The notes beneath the pieces were generated by a model. It made no database searches. It was not told where the DNA came from and worked only from the letters and a program-made list of their open reading frames with translations. A DNA stretch of 64,000 nucleotides from Thermopolyspora sp040678635 (GTDB taxonomy: Bacteria; Actinomycetota; Actinomycetes; Streptosporangiales; Streptosporangiaceae), in NCBI RefSeq assembly GCF_040678635.1, contig NZ_JBFATZ010000011.1, forward strand, positions 206,703 through 270,702. The letters are read 5' to 3'. Position numbers and translations under genes: made by a program. Of the stretch, positions 40,003-47,991 are shown piece after piece. The first letter of the stretch is position 1. Each line of letters begins with the position of its first letter.

Positions 40003-42039
40003 ATGGTTTCGAGCACGTCGTCCGTCGAGCAGCGGGCCGAGGGTCCGGCGGCCGGGGAACGCCCTGCGACCGGAGAGGACGCAGGCCCGGAAACGCGGGC
40101 GACGGCCGACGCGACCCCGGAGGCGGCCGGTGCTGGGGGTGCTGGGGGCGCGGGGGGTACGGCGGTTCGGCGGCGTCGGGTCGTCGTCTGGGCCGCGGCC
40201 GCCGTGGCCTGCGGGGTGGGCGTGCTCGTGCCGGCCCTCTGGTTCGGGATGAGCGGGCCGCCCCGCGCGATCGTGGACCTGCCCGACGCCGGGCCGGTGG
40301 TCACCTGGTCGTTGCCGGTGGTGCGGCTGCTGGTCAACGGGTTCGCCATGCTCACCGTGGGCGCGCTGCTCGCCGGGGTGGCGTTGCTGCCCGCCGACGG
40401 CGGGAGGTTGGGGCCGACGGCGCTGCGCTGCGTGCGCGCCGCCGGTCAGTGGGCGCTGTGGTGGGCGGGGTGCACCGCGCTCGGGCTCGCGCTGACCCTC
40501 GCCGACATCCTGGGCGTGCCGCTGTCCCGGCTCGCCGCCCAGGAGGCGGTGCTGGAGCTGATCGGGTCGTTCGACCAGGGCAGGGCCGCTCTGATCGTCA
40601 TGGTCGCGGCGATGGCGGTCGCCGCCGCGGCCAATCGCGTGGCCACGGTCCGGGGCGGGCTCGCGCTGCTCGGGCTGGCCGTCTTCGCCCTGCTGCCCCC
40701 GATGTACGCCGGCCACTCCGCCTCCTCCGCCGACCACGACCTGGCGGTGTCGAGCATGATGGTGCACGGCGTGGCCGTGGCCGTGTGGGTCGGCGGCCTG
40801 GTCGCGATCCTGCTCTACCTGCGCGGCGCGGGCGAGCCGCTCGCGACGGCGCTGACCCGGTTCAGCGCGGTCGCGCTCGCCTGCTTCGCGGCGACGGGGA
40901 TCTCCGGGCTGGTGAACGTCGTCGGCCGCTTCGACGACCTCGGCCGGCTCCTGACGTCGCGGTACGGCCAGCTCGTCATGGTGAAGGTCCTGGCCCTGGC
41001 GGTGCTGGCCGCGTTCGGGCTCGCGCATCGGCGGCGCACGATCGCCGCGCTCGTCGAAGGCCGCTCCCGGCGCCCCTTCCTGCGGCTCGCCGCCGGCGAG
41101 GTCCTCGTCATGGCCGCCACCGTCGGCCTCGCGGTCGCGCTGTCGCGCACCCCGCCGCCGCCCGGGGAGGGCGAGGCGTCGTGGGTCGGCCTGCAGCTCG
41201 GGTACGATCTGCCGCCGTTGACGTGGGAGCGCCTGGTCACCGAGGGGCGTCTCGATCTGGTCGCCGTGCTGGCGCTGGTCGCCGCGGGTCTCGCCTACGC
41301 GGCGGGGATGCGGTGCCTGCGGCGGCGGGAGGGCCGATGGCCGGCGACGCGGGCGCTCGCCTGGTACGCGGGGCTCGCCGTGGTGGCGTTCGCCATGCTC
41401 AGCGGCGTCGGCGCGTACAGCAGGGCGATGTTCTCCGTGCACGCGATCCAGCACCTGGTCCTCACCGTGCTCGGGCCGCTGCTGCTGGCCTTGGGCGCGC
41501 CCCTGACCCTGTGGGCGCGGGCCCGATCCGGCGAGGGGAGGTTCTCCGGCGGCCGCACATGGACCGCCCACCCGCTGGCGGTGGTGGCCGCGTACGCGGT
41601 CCCGATGGCGGCGTTCTACTTCACCGACTTGTTCACGGTGGCGCAGTGGAGCCACGCCGGGCACCTGGTGAGCCAGGTCGTGTTCCTCGGCACGGGATTC
41701 CTCTACTTCCGGCTGGCGCTGGAGGCCGACCCGCCCGCCGTACCGCTGGGACTGGGCAACCGCGTACGGCTCCTGCTCGCCGGTCTGCCGGCGCATATGC
41801 TGATCACCGTCGCGCTGCTCGACGGGCCGGTGGTGGGGGAGAATTGGTATCGTCGGCTCGGGCTGATGTGGGCGGGGAGCGGCGCGGGCGGCGGGATCGC
41901 CGCGGAGTCCGTCGCGCTCGCCACCGACCAGCGCATCGGCGCGGTCATCAGCGGGCTGGGCGCCTTGGCGGTCTTCACGGCGCTGCTGGTCGCCCTCGGA
42001 CTGCGCGGATGGGCGGCGAAGCGGGGCGCGCGGGGCTGA
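40003..42039 (+). CDS. CopD-CtaG fusion membrane protein
   Basis: 678 residues from ATG 40003 (TAGGAGG upstream). After a disordered 60-residue N-terminus come ~15 hydrophobic segments. The CopD part (to ~residue 390) has the metal-like pair YAGHSASSADHDLAVSSMMVH; the caa3_CtaG part has MFSVHAIQHLVLTVLGPLLL and WSHAGHLVSQVVFLGTGFLY with conserved histidines. CopD imports copper and CtaG helps insert it into cytochrome oxidase, so this fusion likely delivers copper to respiratory enzymes. Nearby redox genes support that. Confidence 0.93.
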   Translation: MVSSTSSVEQRAEGPAAGERPATGEDAGPETRATADATPEAAGAGGAGGAGGTAVRRRRVVVWAAAAVACGVGVLVPALWFGMSGPPRAIVDLPDAGPVVTWSLPVVRLLVNGFAMLTVGALLAGVALLPADGGRLGPTALRCVRAAGQWALWWAGCTALGLALTLADILGVPLSRLAAQEAVLELIGSFDQGRAALIVMVAAMAVAAAANRVATVRGGLALLGLAVFALLPPMYAGHSASSADHDLAVSSMMVHGVAVAVWVGGLVAILLYLRGAGEPLATALTRFSAVALACFAATGISGLVNVVGRFDDLGRLLTSRYGQLVMVKVLALAVLAAFGLAHRRRTIAALVEGRSRRPFLRLAAGEVLVMAATVGLAVALSRTPPPPGEGEASWVGLQLGYDLPPLTWERLVTEGRLDLVAVLALVAAGLAYAAGMRCLRRREGRWPATRALAWYAGLAVVAFAMLSGVGAYSRAMFSVHAIQHLVLTVLGPLLLALGAPLTLWARARSGEGRFSGGRTWTAHPLAVVAAYAVPMAAFYFTDLFTVAQWSHAGHLVSQVVFLGTGFLYFRLALEADPPAVPLGLGNRVRLLLAGLPAHMLITVALLDGPVVGENWYRRLGLMWAGSGAGGGIAAESVALATDQRIGAVISGLGALAVFTALLVALGLRGWAAKRGARG

Positions 42040-42359
42040 CCCGCCAGGGCGCCAGATGTCCTATTTGCACCTTTAGGGTCAAAAGTCCTAATAGGCCAGT
42101 CAATGCCAGCGTGACCTTTGGTATGACGGTTTGTCGATGAGCCTGGTGAGGTTAGACTTCCGTGAGCTTGCCCCGCGATCCCGCCGCCTCCCCAGGGCGG
42201 AGGGCTACCTGTGAACCCTGCGCATGAACTGAAAACTCGCCCACTTTTCATAACTTTCTGGTACCAGAGTTGGTCAAGTGGCGATAGTGTCATCTTGCGC
42301 AAGTTCCAGATCCTCGGGCAGTTCCCCTCACGGCTGGTCCCTCTCTTCACGAGGATGGG
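42040..42359. other. 320-base leader region
   Basis: No gene. It holds the GTCCTATTTGCACCTTTA motif (42058-42075), a partial inverted echo GTCCTAATAGG shortly after, and a 12-bp palindrome TCTGGTACCAGA at 42258-42269 about 90 bases before the next start. A long structured leader or promoter region for the 42360 gene. Confidence 0.45.
42058..42075 (+). promoter_or_regulatory. Motif GTCCTATTTRCACCTTT, second copy
   Basis: GTCCTATTTGCACCTTTA, differing from 27792-27809 at one base. The match is too long for chance in GC-rich DNA at these two sites only; both precede genes for envelope proteins. Confidence 0.45.
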
Positions 42360-43199
42360 ATGAAGGAAATGCGACAAGGATTCGCTCCGCGTCGGAAGAG
42401 CCGCAGGCTCCTCCTCGCCGGGGCGTTGGCGACCGCGGTCGTGGTCGTCGGCATCGCCGTCCAGGGCATGACGTTCCTGGTCGCGGTGCGCGGCTTTCTG
42501 GAGTTCTACACTGGAGCGTTCTCGCTCGTAAGTCTGAGTTTGACGGTGATGGTGGGGCTGGCCGCCACCGACCGCCTGCTGTTGTCCATCCGATTTCGCA
42601 TTCTCCTGCAGATCGCCCACCGGGTGATCACCACGTTCGGCCTGGCCTTCCTCGCGACCCACGTCATTCTGAAGATCTCCTCGGGCAAGGCGGAATTCGT
42701 CAACGCCTTCATCCCGTTCTCGGCCGATCGGGTCGCGGTGAGCCTGGGCACCGTGGCGGCCCTCGCCTGGCTGATGATCACGCTGACGGGCGTGTTCCGC
42801 ATCCGGTTCGCCACCCGGGGGCAGCCCTGGATGTGGCGGCTCGCGCACAGCATGGCGTACCTGTGCTGGCCCATCGCCATCGTGCACGGCCTCACCGCGG
42901 GCCGCGCCGCCGCCCTGTGGGTGGTGCTGAGCTACGTGGCCTGCCTGATCATGGTCGGGCTCGCCCTGGTGATCCGGCTGGTGGCGACGTTCCGCGCCAA
43001 GCAGGCCGGCGGCCGGGTCGTCGCGATGCCGGTACGGCGCGGCATCGGCATGGGGAGCGGCATGGGTGGCGGCAAAGGCGTGGGCGCGCAGCCCGACCTC
43101 ATCGAGGGCATGGCCGCGGACGGCGTGATGGACGCCGAGTTCTGGGCCTCGCTACGCCGCGAGGTGCGCCGCAGAAGCAGGAACGAGGTACGACGCTGA
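42360..43199 (+). CDS. Bis-heme-type membrane protein (ferric-reductase-like TM domain)
   Basis: 279 residues, five or six hydrophobic segments. Two histidine pairs sit on adjacent helices: His87/His101 (IAHRVITTFGLAFLATHVIL) and His163/His176 (LAHSMAYLCWPIAIVHGL), the spacing of b-heme ligands in YedZ/ferric-reductase-like domains. There is no FAD or NADPH domain, so it would be an electron-transfer subunit needing a partner. The C-terminus is a Gly/Met/Arg-rich cytoplasmic tail. Follows the CopD-CtaG gene and precedes the ECF sigma operon. Confidence 0.8.
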   Translation: MKEMRQGFAPRRKSRRLLLAGALATAVVVVGIAVQGMTFLVAVRGFLEFYTGAFSLVSLSLTVMVGLAATDRLLLSIRFRILLQIAHRVITTFGLAFLATHVILKISSGKAEFVNAFIPFSADRVAVSLGTVAALAWLMITLTGVFRIRFATRGQPWMWRLAHSMAYLCWPIAIVHGLTAGRAAALWVVLSYVACLIMVGLALVIRLVATFRAKQAGGRVVAMPVRRGIGMGSGMGGGKGVGAQPDLIEGMAADGVMDAEFWASLRREVRRRSRNEVRR

Positions 43200-43251
43200 A
43201 GTCCCGCAGGCTCTCCACCGGCATGCCCTGCCTGGACGGCGAAGAGACCTG

Positions 43252-43299
43252 GGGACTTCAACGGGGACTTCATCGGCGACTCCAATGGGGACTTCGAAG
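43252..43299 (+). repeat. GGGGACTTC repeats
   Basis: GGGGACTTC(A/G)A or a close variant appears four times (one as GGCGACTCC) in the gap between the bis-heme gene and the convergent anti-sigma gene. Slippage-type repeat. Confidence 0.5.
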
Positions 43300-43318
43300 C
43301 CGTACGGGCCGGCCGACC

Positions 43319-44026
43319 TCATCCGGCGGGGACGTCCAGCAGATCGGGTCCGTTGTTGGTGCGGAACTCGAATCGCTTGATGGACGCCTTGTCGAACGAC
43401 GTCGCGCCCTTGATCTTCAGCGGCTCGTCCTGCCCGGCGACGCCGTACGACTGGCCGGCCTTGACCTTCCAGCTCGCCACGGTCTCGGTCTCGCCCGTCT
43501 TGGAGACGGCGACCAGCGTGCACTGCAGCGGCCCCGTCACCCCCGTGAGCTCGAAGGAGACCTCGGTGCCCCAGTCCTGGGCGACCAGGGCGATGGACGC
43601 CTGGACGTTCTTCTCCGGGCTGGCGGCGCGGAAGGTCTGCGAGGCGATGTTCTGCTCGGCGCGGTCCGGCCACAGCTGCCGCACGGCGACGGGCGTCAGG
43701 GCGGTCACCGTGACCGCGGCGGCCACGGCCAGCCACAGCCCGCGCGTGCGCTTGCGCCGCCGGGCGGCCACCCGGTCGAGCAGCGAGGCCACCGCGGCCT
43801 CGCCGCTCGCCCGCCGAGGCTGGATCGGGGCGGCGTCCATCGCCATGGGGCCGCCCTTGATCAGGTCGAGGGCCGTCGGAACCTCGTGTAGTTCCAGCAG
43901 CTCGGCCTGACATTCCATGCAGTCCACGAGGTGGGCTTCGAACGCCTCGCTGTCGGCGGGGTCGAGGACTCCGAGGGCGTACGCCGCGACCTCGAAGTGA
44001 GGATCGAAGTGAGGAGGGGAGAACAT
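43319..44026 (-). CDS. Transmembrane anti-sigma factor (ZAS / RskA-like)
   Basis: 235 residues. The cytoplasmic zinc anti-sigma motif HLVDCMEC gives His32, Cys36 and Cys39, with an upstream His10. A basic stretch (AARRRKRTR) and one membrane helix (GLWLAVAAAVTVTALTPVAV) follow, then an extracytoplasmic RskA-like beta domain. It would hold the ECF sigma factor inactive until a signal outside the membrane triggers release. Start codon one base after the sigma stop, so translation is coupled. Confidence 0.92.
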   Translation of the reverse strand: MFSPPHFDPHFEVAAYALGVLDPADSEAFEAHLVDCMECQAELLELHEVPTALDLIKGGPMAMDAAPIQPRRASGEAAVASLLDRVAARRRKRTRGLWLAVAAAVTVTALTPVAVRQLWPDRAEQNIASQTFRAASPEKNVQASIALVAQDWGTEVSFELTGVTGPLQCTLVAVSKTGETETVASWKVKAGQSYGVAGQDEPLKIKGATSFDKASIKRFEFRTNNGPDLLDVPAG

Positions 44027-44027
44027 G

Positions 44028-44588
44028 TCAGGGCATCCCTCTCTCTTTCAAGGCGGCTCTGAGCGCCCGGAGGGCGTAGTAGACGCGAGATTTCACGGTA
44101 CCCGGAGGCACCCCGAGGATCTCCGCCGCCTCGTTGATGGTCCGATCCTTCAAATATGTCTGCATCAGAGCCTCGCGGTGCTCTTCGGAGAGCGTGAGCA
44201 GGGCGTCGGAGACCACGATCGACGACAGCGTCGAGTCGGAGGCGTCCGGCACCCACGCGGTCTCCAGGCCGTCCGGCTCGACCTCCGGCGGGCGCACGCT
44301 GCGACGCCGCCGGCCGTCGATGACAATGCGCCTGGCCACTGTCATGAGCCAGGCCCAGAGCAATCCCGGTTCCCGGTTGAGCTTCCCGGCGTTGCGCCAG
44401 GCGCGGAAGACCGTCTCCTGGACGACGTCCTCCGCCCACTGCAGGTCACCGCCGGTGAGTCTGCGTACGTTGCGAAGAAGCGGGCCGCGGAACTCCTGGT
44501 AGAGAGCCGTGATGAGCTGCTCTTCCGGGTCGTTGTCGGCGGCCGGCCCCTGGGGGCTGATGCTGCGGTAGCGCTGCACGCCCCACAT
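44028..44588 (-). CDS. ECF sigma factor
   Basis: 186 residues. Region 2 shows DLQWAEDVVQETVFRAWRNA and LWAWLMTVARRIVIDGRRRR; region 4 shows ALMQTYLKDRTINEAAEILG with VPPGTVKSRVYYALRALR. It directs RNA polymerase to envelope or redox stress genes, presumably including its own operon and the divergent DUF4142 gene. The AT-rich 44617-44660 stretch upstream is the likely autoregulated promoter. Confidence 0.94.
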   Translation of the reverse strand: MWGVQRYRSISPQGPAADNDPEEQLITALYQEFRGPLLRNVRRLTGGDLQWAEDVVQETVFRAWRNAGKLNREPGLLWAWLMTVARRIVIDGRRRRSVRPPEVEPDGLETAWVPDASDSTLSSIVVSDALLTLSEEHREALMQTYLKDRTINEAAEILGVPPGTVKSRVYYALRALRAALKERGMP

Positions 44589-44986
44589 AGTGCCAGCAAC
44601 TCAGTCTGCACATCCATAAAAATCGCAACTCCAGTCACATCAACTTTTTTCATCAGTTTCCTTGAACCGAGGCCCAGCCTCCTCCGTAGCTTCCCTCGGA
44701 AAACAGCCCGACTCCGGAGGGGGAAGGTGACAGCGGTGGGACGCGGTGAGCGCGGTACCGAACCGGCGCAGGCGCCGTGCCCGACCGCTGTCCGCCCCTC
44801 GGCGGCTCGCGCCGCCGAGGTCCTCGATGAGAGATACGCACGAACGGCTGGAACGTCTCAATCGCCGGGCCCGCAGATGACAGGGTCCGAGCCGGACGGC
44901 CTGCGGTCGGTCTTCCTCTCCGGCGCCAGGGCGTGTGGCGCCGGTGATGGCGCTGATAGCGGCAATAGCGGAGGTGGCTACTAACT
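44589..44986. other. Divergent promoter region
   Basis: About 400 bases between the ECF sigma gene (minus) and DUF4142 gene (plus). The AT-rich part at 44617-44660 lies just upstream of the sigma start; the rest is GC-rich with no supported gene. Contains GCGGAGGTGG, the ribosome site for the DUF4142 start. Confidence 0.5.
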
Positions 44987-45622
44987 GTGGACGGCACGAA
45001 TCGCATAAAGGCAGTCGAGTTGCTTCTTGTCGCTGCCTTTCTTGTCGTCGCCACGGTTGCGATCATCGTGATCCTGCCGAAGGCGGCTCCCGCGGATGGA
45101 ACGGGGAGCACCGGGGACCCCGAGGTCCTCAGCCAGACCGCCTCCGGTCCGCTCACCACCGCCGACCGCGACTTCCTCTTCAAGATCCGACAAGCCGGGC
45201 TCTGGGAGATCCCGTCGGGCAACATGGCGCAGAACAAGTCCAACAACCAGAAGGTGCGGGACGTCGGCCGCATTCTCGCCGCCGATCACGTCAAGCTCGA
45301 CGAGCAGGTCCGCGCGCTGGCCGCGCAACTCGGGGTCGTACTGCCGAGCGAGCCCAGCGAGGACCAGCAGAAGTGGCTGGCCGAAGAGATGGCCGCGAAC
45401 CCCGGCGAGCAGTTCGACCAGGTCTTCGCCAACCGGCTGCGCCTGGCCCACGGCAAGGTCTTCGGCACCATCGCGCTGATCCGCGCGGGCACCCGAAACG
45501 ACCAGATCCGGGCGTTCGCCGAGGTCGGCAACACGTTCGTGCTCAAGCACATGCGCCTTCTGGAGAGCACGGGGCTGGTCGATCACAACCAGCTGCCCCA
45601 GCCCCCGGCTCCGGCCAAGTGA
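44987..45622 (+). CDS. DUF4142 exported, membrane-anchored protein
   Basis: 211 residues from GTG 44987. An N-terminal helix (VELLLVAAFLVVATVAIIVI) anchors it outside the membrane. The DUF4142 domain is helical with TTADRDFLFKIRQAGLWEIP, a DHVKLDEQVRALAAQLGV ferritin-like segment and FGTIALIRAGTRNDQIRAFA. This ferritin-like fold often occurs beside ECF sigma factors and may sense or bind metal or oxidant; function is unproven. First of three exported-protein genes transcribed away from the sigma gene. Confidence 0.88.
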   Translation: MDGTNRIKAVELLLVAAFLVVATVAIIVILPKAAPADGTGSTGDPEVLSQTASGPLTTADRDFLFKIRQAGLWEIPSGNMAQNKSNNQKVRDVGRILAADHVKLDEQVRALAAQLGVVLPSEPSEDQQKWLAEEMAANPGEQFDQVFANRLRLAHGKVFGTIALIRAGTRNDQIRAFAEVGNTFVLKHMRLLESTGLVDHNQLPQPPAPAK

Positions 45623-45643
45623 TGACGAAGGACACAGACTTCC

Positions 45644-47131
45644 ATGGTTAGTGACACGCCTAAACGCAAGCGTTTTGCTGGCGTACTCATGGCGGTGACG
45701 CTCGCGGGGGCGGGTTTGACCGTGGTCGACGCGGTCACGACCCCCGCCGTCGCGGCCCCCTGCCTGCGGATCGGGCAGGCGGAGCAGAACAACAACCAGC
45801 AAGGTCAGAACCAGGGGCAGGGGAACAACGATCAGCAGGGCCTGGACCAGAGCGATCTGGGCCAAGGGCAGGGTGACCAGGGGAACAACAACCAGGGTCA
45901 GGGCCAGGGCCAGGGGAACAACGATCAGCAGGGCCTGGACCAGAACGGCCAGGGTCGGGGTGACCAGGGTCAGGGCCAAGGTCAGGGCGGTCAGGACCAG
46001 GACCTGGGTGGCGGTCAGAACGGCCAGCAGGGCCTGAACCAGCAGAGCGGGCAGGACGAGCAGCAGCTCCAGGCGTTCGGCCGCAACAACCGCAACCCTG
46101 GGGACAACAACCGCAACCGCGGCTTCGGAAACGGTCAGGACAGGTTCGGCAACAACCGCGGTGGCTTCGGCGGCGGCCGAGGCAACAACAACGGCAACAA
46201 CAACGGCGGGGGCAATCAGGGCGGTGACCAGGGCGGTGACCAGGGCGCGTGTGATGACGTGGGTCCGGCGCTGAGCGACTTCGCCGACGTCCGCACCTTC
46301 CAGCCGGTGCAGCAGCCCAGGTTCGGCCGGAACGGCTCGCGCGGCACGTTCATCTCCCGCTGCGGCACCAACCAGAACGGCCACTTCAACTCCGACAACC
46401 ACATCGTCGCCCCGGGCGTGAGCAACGGCGCCCAGCACCAGCACGACTACGTCGGCAACCTGACCACCAGCGGCCAGTCCACCGACGAGAGCCTGGCGGC
46501 CGGCGGCACCACCTGCGCACGCGACGACAGGTCCGCCTACTTCTGGCCGGTGCTGCGCGACCGCACCCGGCAGGGCAACGACGCCAACGCCCCCGGCGGC
46601 GGCCAGGACGGCAACATCGGCCGCATCCTCACCCCGCGCGCCGCGATCATGGAGTTCCGCGGCAACCCGCAGAGCAGGGTCGTCGCCGCCCCGCGCTTCC
46701 TGCGCATGATCACCGGTGACGCCAAGTCCGCCGTCAACGGCGGCGCGAACGCCAGGGCCGGCTGGACCTGCTCGGGCTTCGAGAACCGGATCTCCGGCGA
46801 CAAGTACCCGCTGTGCCCGCGCGGCAGCCTCGTCACCCGCGTCCTGGACTTCCCGAGCTGCTGGGACGGCCAGAACCTGGACAGCGCCAACCACCGCACC
46901 CACGTGGTCTTCCCGGACGGCAACGGCGCCTGCCCCGCCGGGACCCAGGCGATCCCGCAGTTGCGGATGACCCTGAGGTACGCGGCGCCCGCCGGGCCGA
47001 ACTTCGCGGTGGACGCCTTCCCCGACCAGAAGCACGCCCCGATCACCGACCACGCCGACTTCCACAACGTGATGCCGGAGAACCTGATGAACTTCGTGGT
47101 CGACTGCATCAACAGCGGCCGGCGCTGCTGA
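45644..47131 (+). CDS. Secreted DUF1996 protein with a Q/N/G-rich linker
   Basis: 495 residues. A signal peptide (FAGVLMAVTLAGAGLTVVDA) is followed by a ~160-residue tract made almost only of Gln, Asn, Gly and Asp (residues ~46-205), encoded by near-perfect DNA repeats. The C-terminal DUF1996 domain spans ~225-495 with GTFISRCGTNQNGHFNSDN, HQHDYVGNLTT, SAYFWPVLRD and the final VVDCINSGRRC. DUF1996 is widespread in fungi and some actinomycetes, secreted, of unknown function. The linker is prion-like or adhesive in composition. A terminator hairpin follows. Confidence 0.9.
   Translation: MVSDTPKRKRFAGVLMAVTLAGAGLTVVDAVTTPAVAAPCLRIGQAEQNNNQQGQNQGQGNNDQQGLDQSDLGQGQGDQGNNNQGQGQGQGNNDQQGLDQNGQGRGDQGQGQGQGGQDQDLGGGQNGQQGLNQQSGQDEQQLQAFGRNNRNPGDNNRNRGFGNGQDRFGNNRGGFGGGRGNNNGNNNGGGNQGGDQGGDQGACDDVGPALSDFADVRTFQPVQQPRFGRNGSRGTFISRCGTNQNGHFNSDNHIVAPGVSNGAQHQHDYVGNLTTSGQSTDESLAAGGTTCARDDRSAYFWPVLRDRTRQGNDANAPGGGQDGNIGRILTPRAAIMEFRGNPQSRVVAAPRFLRMITGDAKSAVNGGANARAGWTCSGFENRISGDKYPLCPRGSLVTRVLDFPSCWDGQNLDSANHRTHVVFPDGNGACPAGTQAIPQLRMTLRYAAPAGPNFAVDAFPDQKHAPITDHADFHNVMPENLMNFVVDCINSGRRC
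45818..45943 (+). repeat. 33-bp perfect direct repeat within the Q/N-rich tract
   Basis: The sequence from CAGGGGAACAACGATCAG through GGACCAG occurs identically at 45818-45850 and 45911-45943, exactly 93 bases (31 codons) apart. It shows recent in-frame expansion of the linker. Confidence 0.85.
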
Positions 47132-47179
47132 CCCGCGCGACCGCCGCGTCATGGGCGCGGCATTCACCTCCGACCCGTT

Positions 47180-47211
47180 CATGGGCGGCCCGTCGACGAC
47201 GGCCGCCCATG
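47180..47211 (+). terminator. Terminator after the DUF1996 gene
   Basis: CATGGGCGGCC and GGCCGCCCATG form an 11-bp perfect stem around CGTCGACGAC. It lies 49 bases after the stop. Confidence 0.7.
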
Positions 47212-47339
47212 CGGCGTTTCAGCAGAAAAACCGCGCAGTTAACACGAAAACCCGCTGATATGGATGAACCTTCATCGTGCTCGCGGCGTACCTCACAGCA
47301 GAGATCACCCCACCCGCCCTCGCGGAGGAGAGCACGTCG

Positions 47340-47831
47340 ATGAGTTTCCCCCACAAGACCCGCCTCGTCGCCAAGCGTGCCCGGCTTCTCGCGCCGCTCA
47401 TCGCGCTGCCGTTCGCCGTGGCCTGCGGCGGAGCCGAAGGCGTCGACGTCCAGGGCGCCGGCCACCACGACGGTCAGGTCGTCGCCAAGCAGGCCCAGGT
47501 CTACAACATCCAGGAACTCGCCAAGGCGATCGGCTGCGGCAAGCCCAAGATCCAGGTCAAGGCCGCCGACATCACCTCCGGATACTGCAACATCGACAAG
47601 CAGCGCTACTTCCTGTCCACCTTCCCCACGCTGGAGGGCATGCGGTCCTGGGCCAACGAGGAGCAGGGCTGGGGCTCGGTGCTGGTCGGCAACCAGTGGG
47701 TCGTCGGCGTGGCCCCCGAGAGCCTCCTGCCGGAGCTGCAGGCCAAGCTCGGCGGCACCATCCAGGGCGAGCACCAGATGGCCCACGACGGCGAGCTCAC
47801 CGCCGGCCACTCCGCCGGATCGGGCCACTGA
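47340..47831 (+). CDS. Small exported lipoprotein
   Basis: 163 residues from ATG 47340 (GGAGGAG upstream). Signal with lipobox FAVAC (Cys about residue 26) after LLAPLIALP. The mature part is alpha/beta with VYNIQELAKAIGCGKPKIQV, YFLSTFPTLEGMRSWANEEQ and a His-rich end (GHSAGSGH). I do not recognise a family beyond 'actinobacterial lipoprotein'. It follows DUF4142 and DUF1996 and shares their exported nature, so may belong to the same ECF regulon (inference). Confidence 0.8.
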   Translation: MSFPHKTRLVAKRARLLAPLIALPFAVACGGAEGVDVQGAGHHDGQVVAKQAQVYNIQELAKAIGCGKPKIQVKAADITSGYCNIDKQRYFLSTFPTLEGMRSWANEEQGWGSVLVGNQWVVGVAPESLLPELQAKLGGTIQGEHQMAHDGELTAGHSAGSGH

Positions 47832-47991
47832 TCACCCATCCGGCTCTCCGGCCCGCTCACCGACGGACCCCGACCGCCGAACTCGCGCGCACCGCCGCTC
47901 ACCGCCCTTTGCACTCGGTGTCATGGACAATCGGCCCGGCAGGCGGATAAGACGACGGGAGAACGTTGGCGACGGGTCCAAAGGAGAGACA

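Noticed and set aside
45818..45943. Possible CRISPR-like repeats
   Set aside because: Repeats are in frame within a coding low-complexity tract, with no constant spacer length and no cas genes.
44981..47182. 733-codon minus frame with Val/Leu repeats
   Set aside because: It mirrors the Q/N/G repeats of the DUF1996 gene; the plus frame has the signal peptide and the domain.
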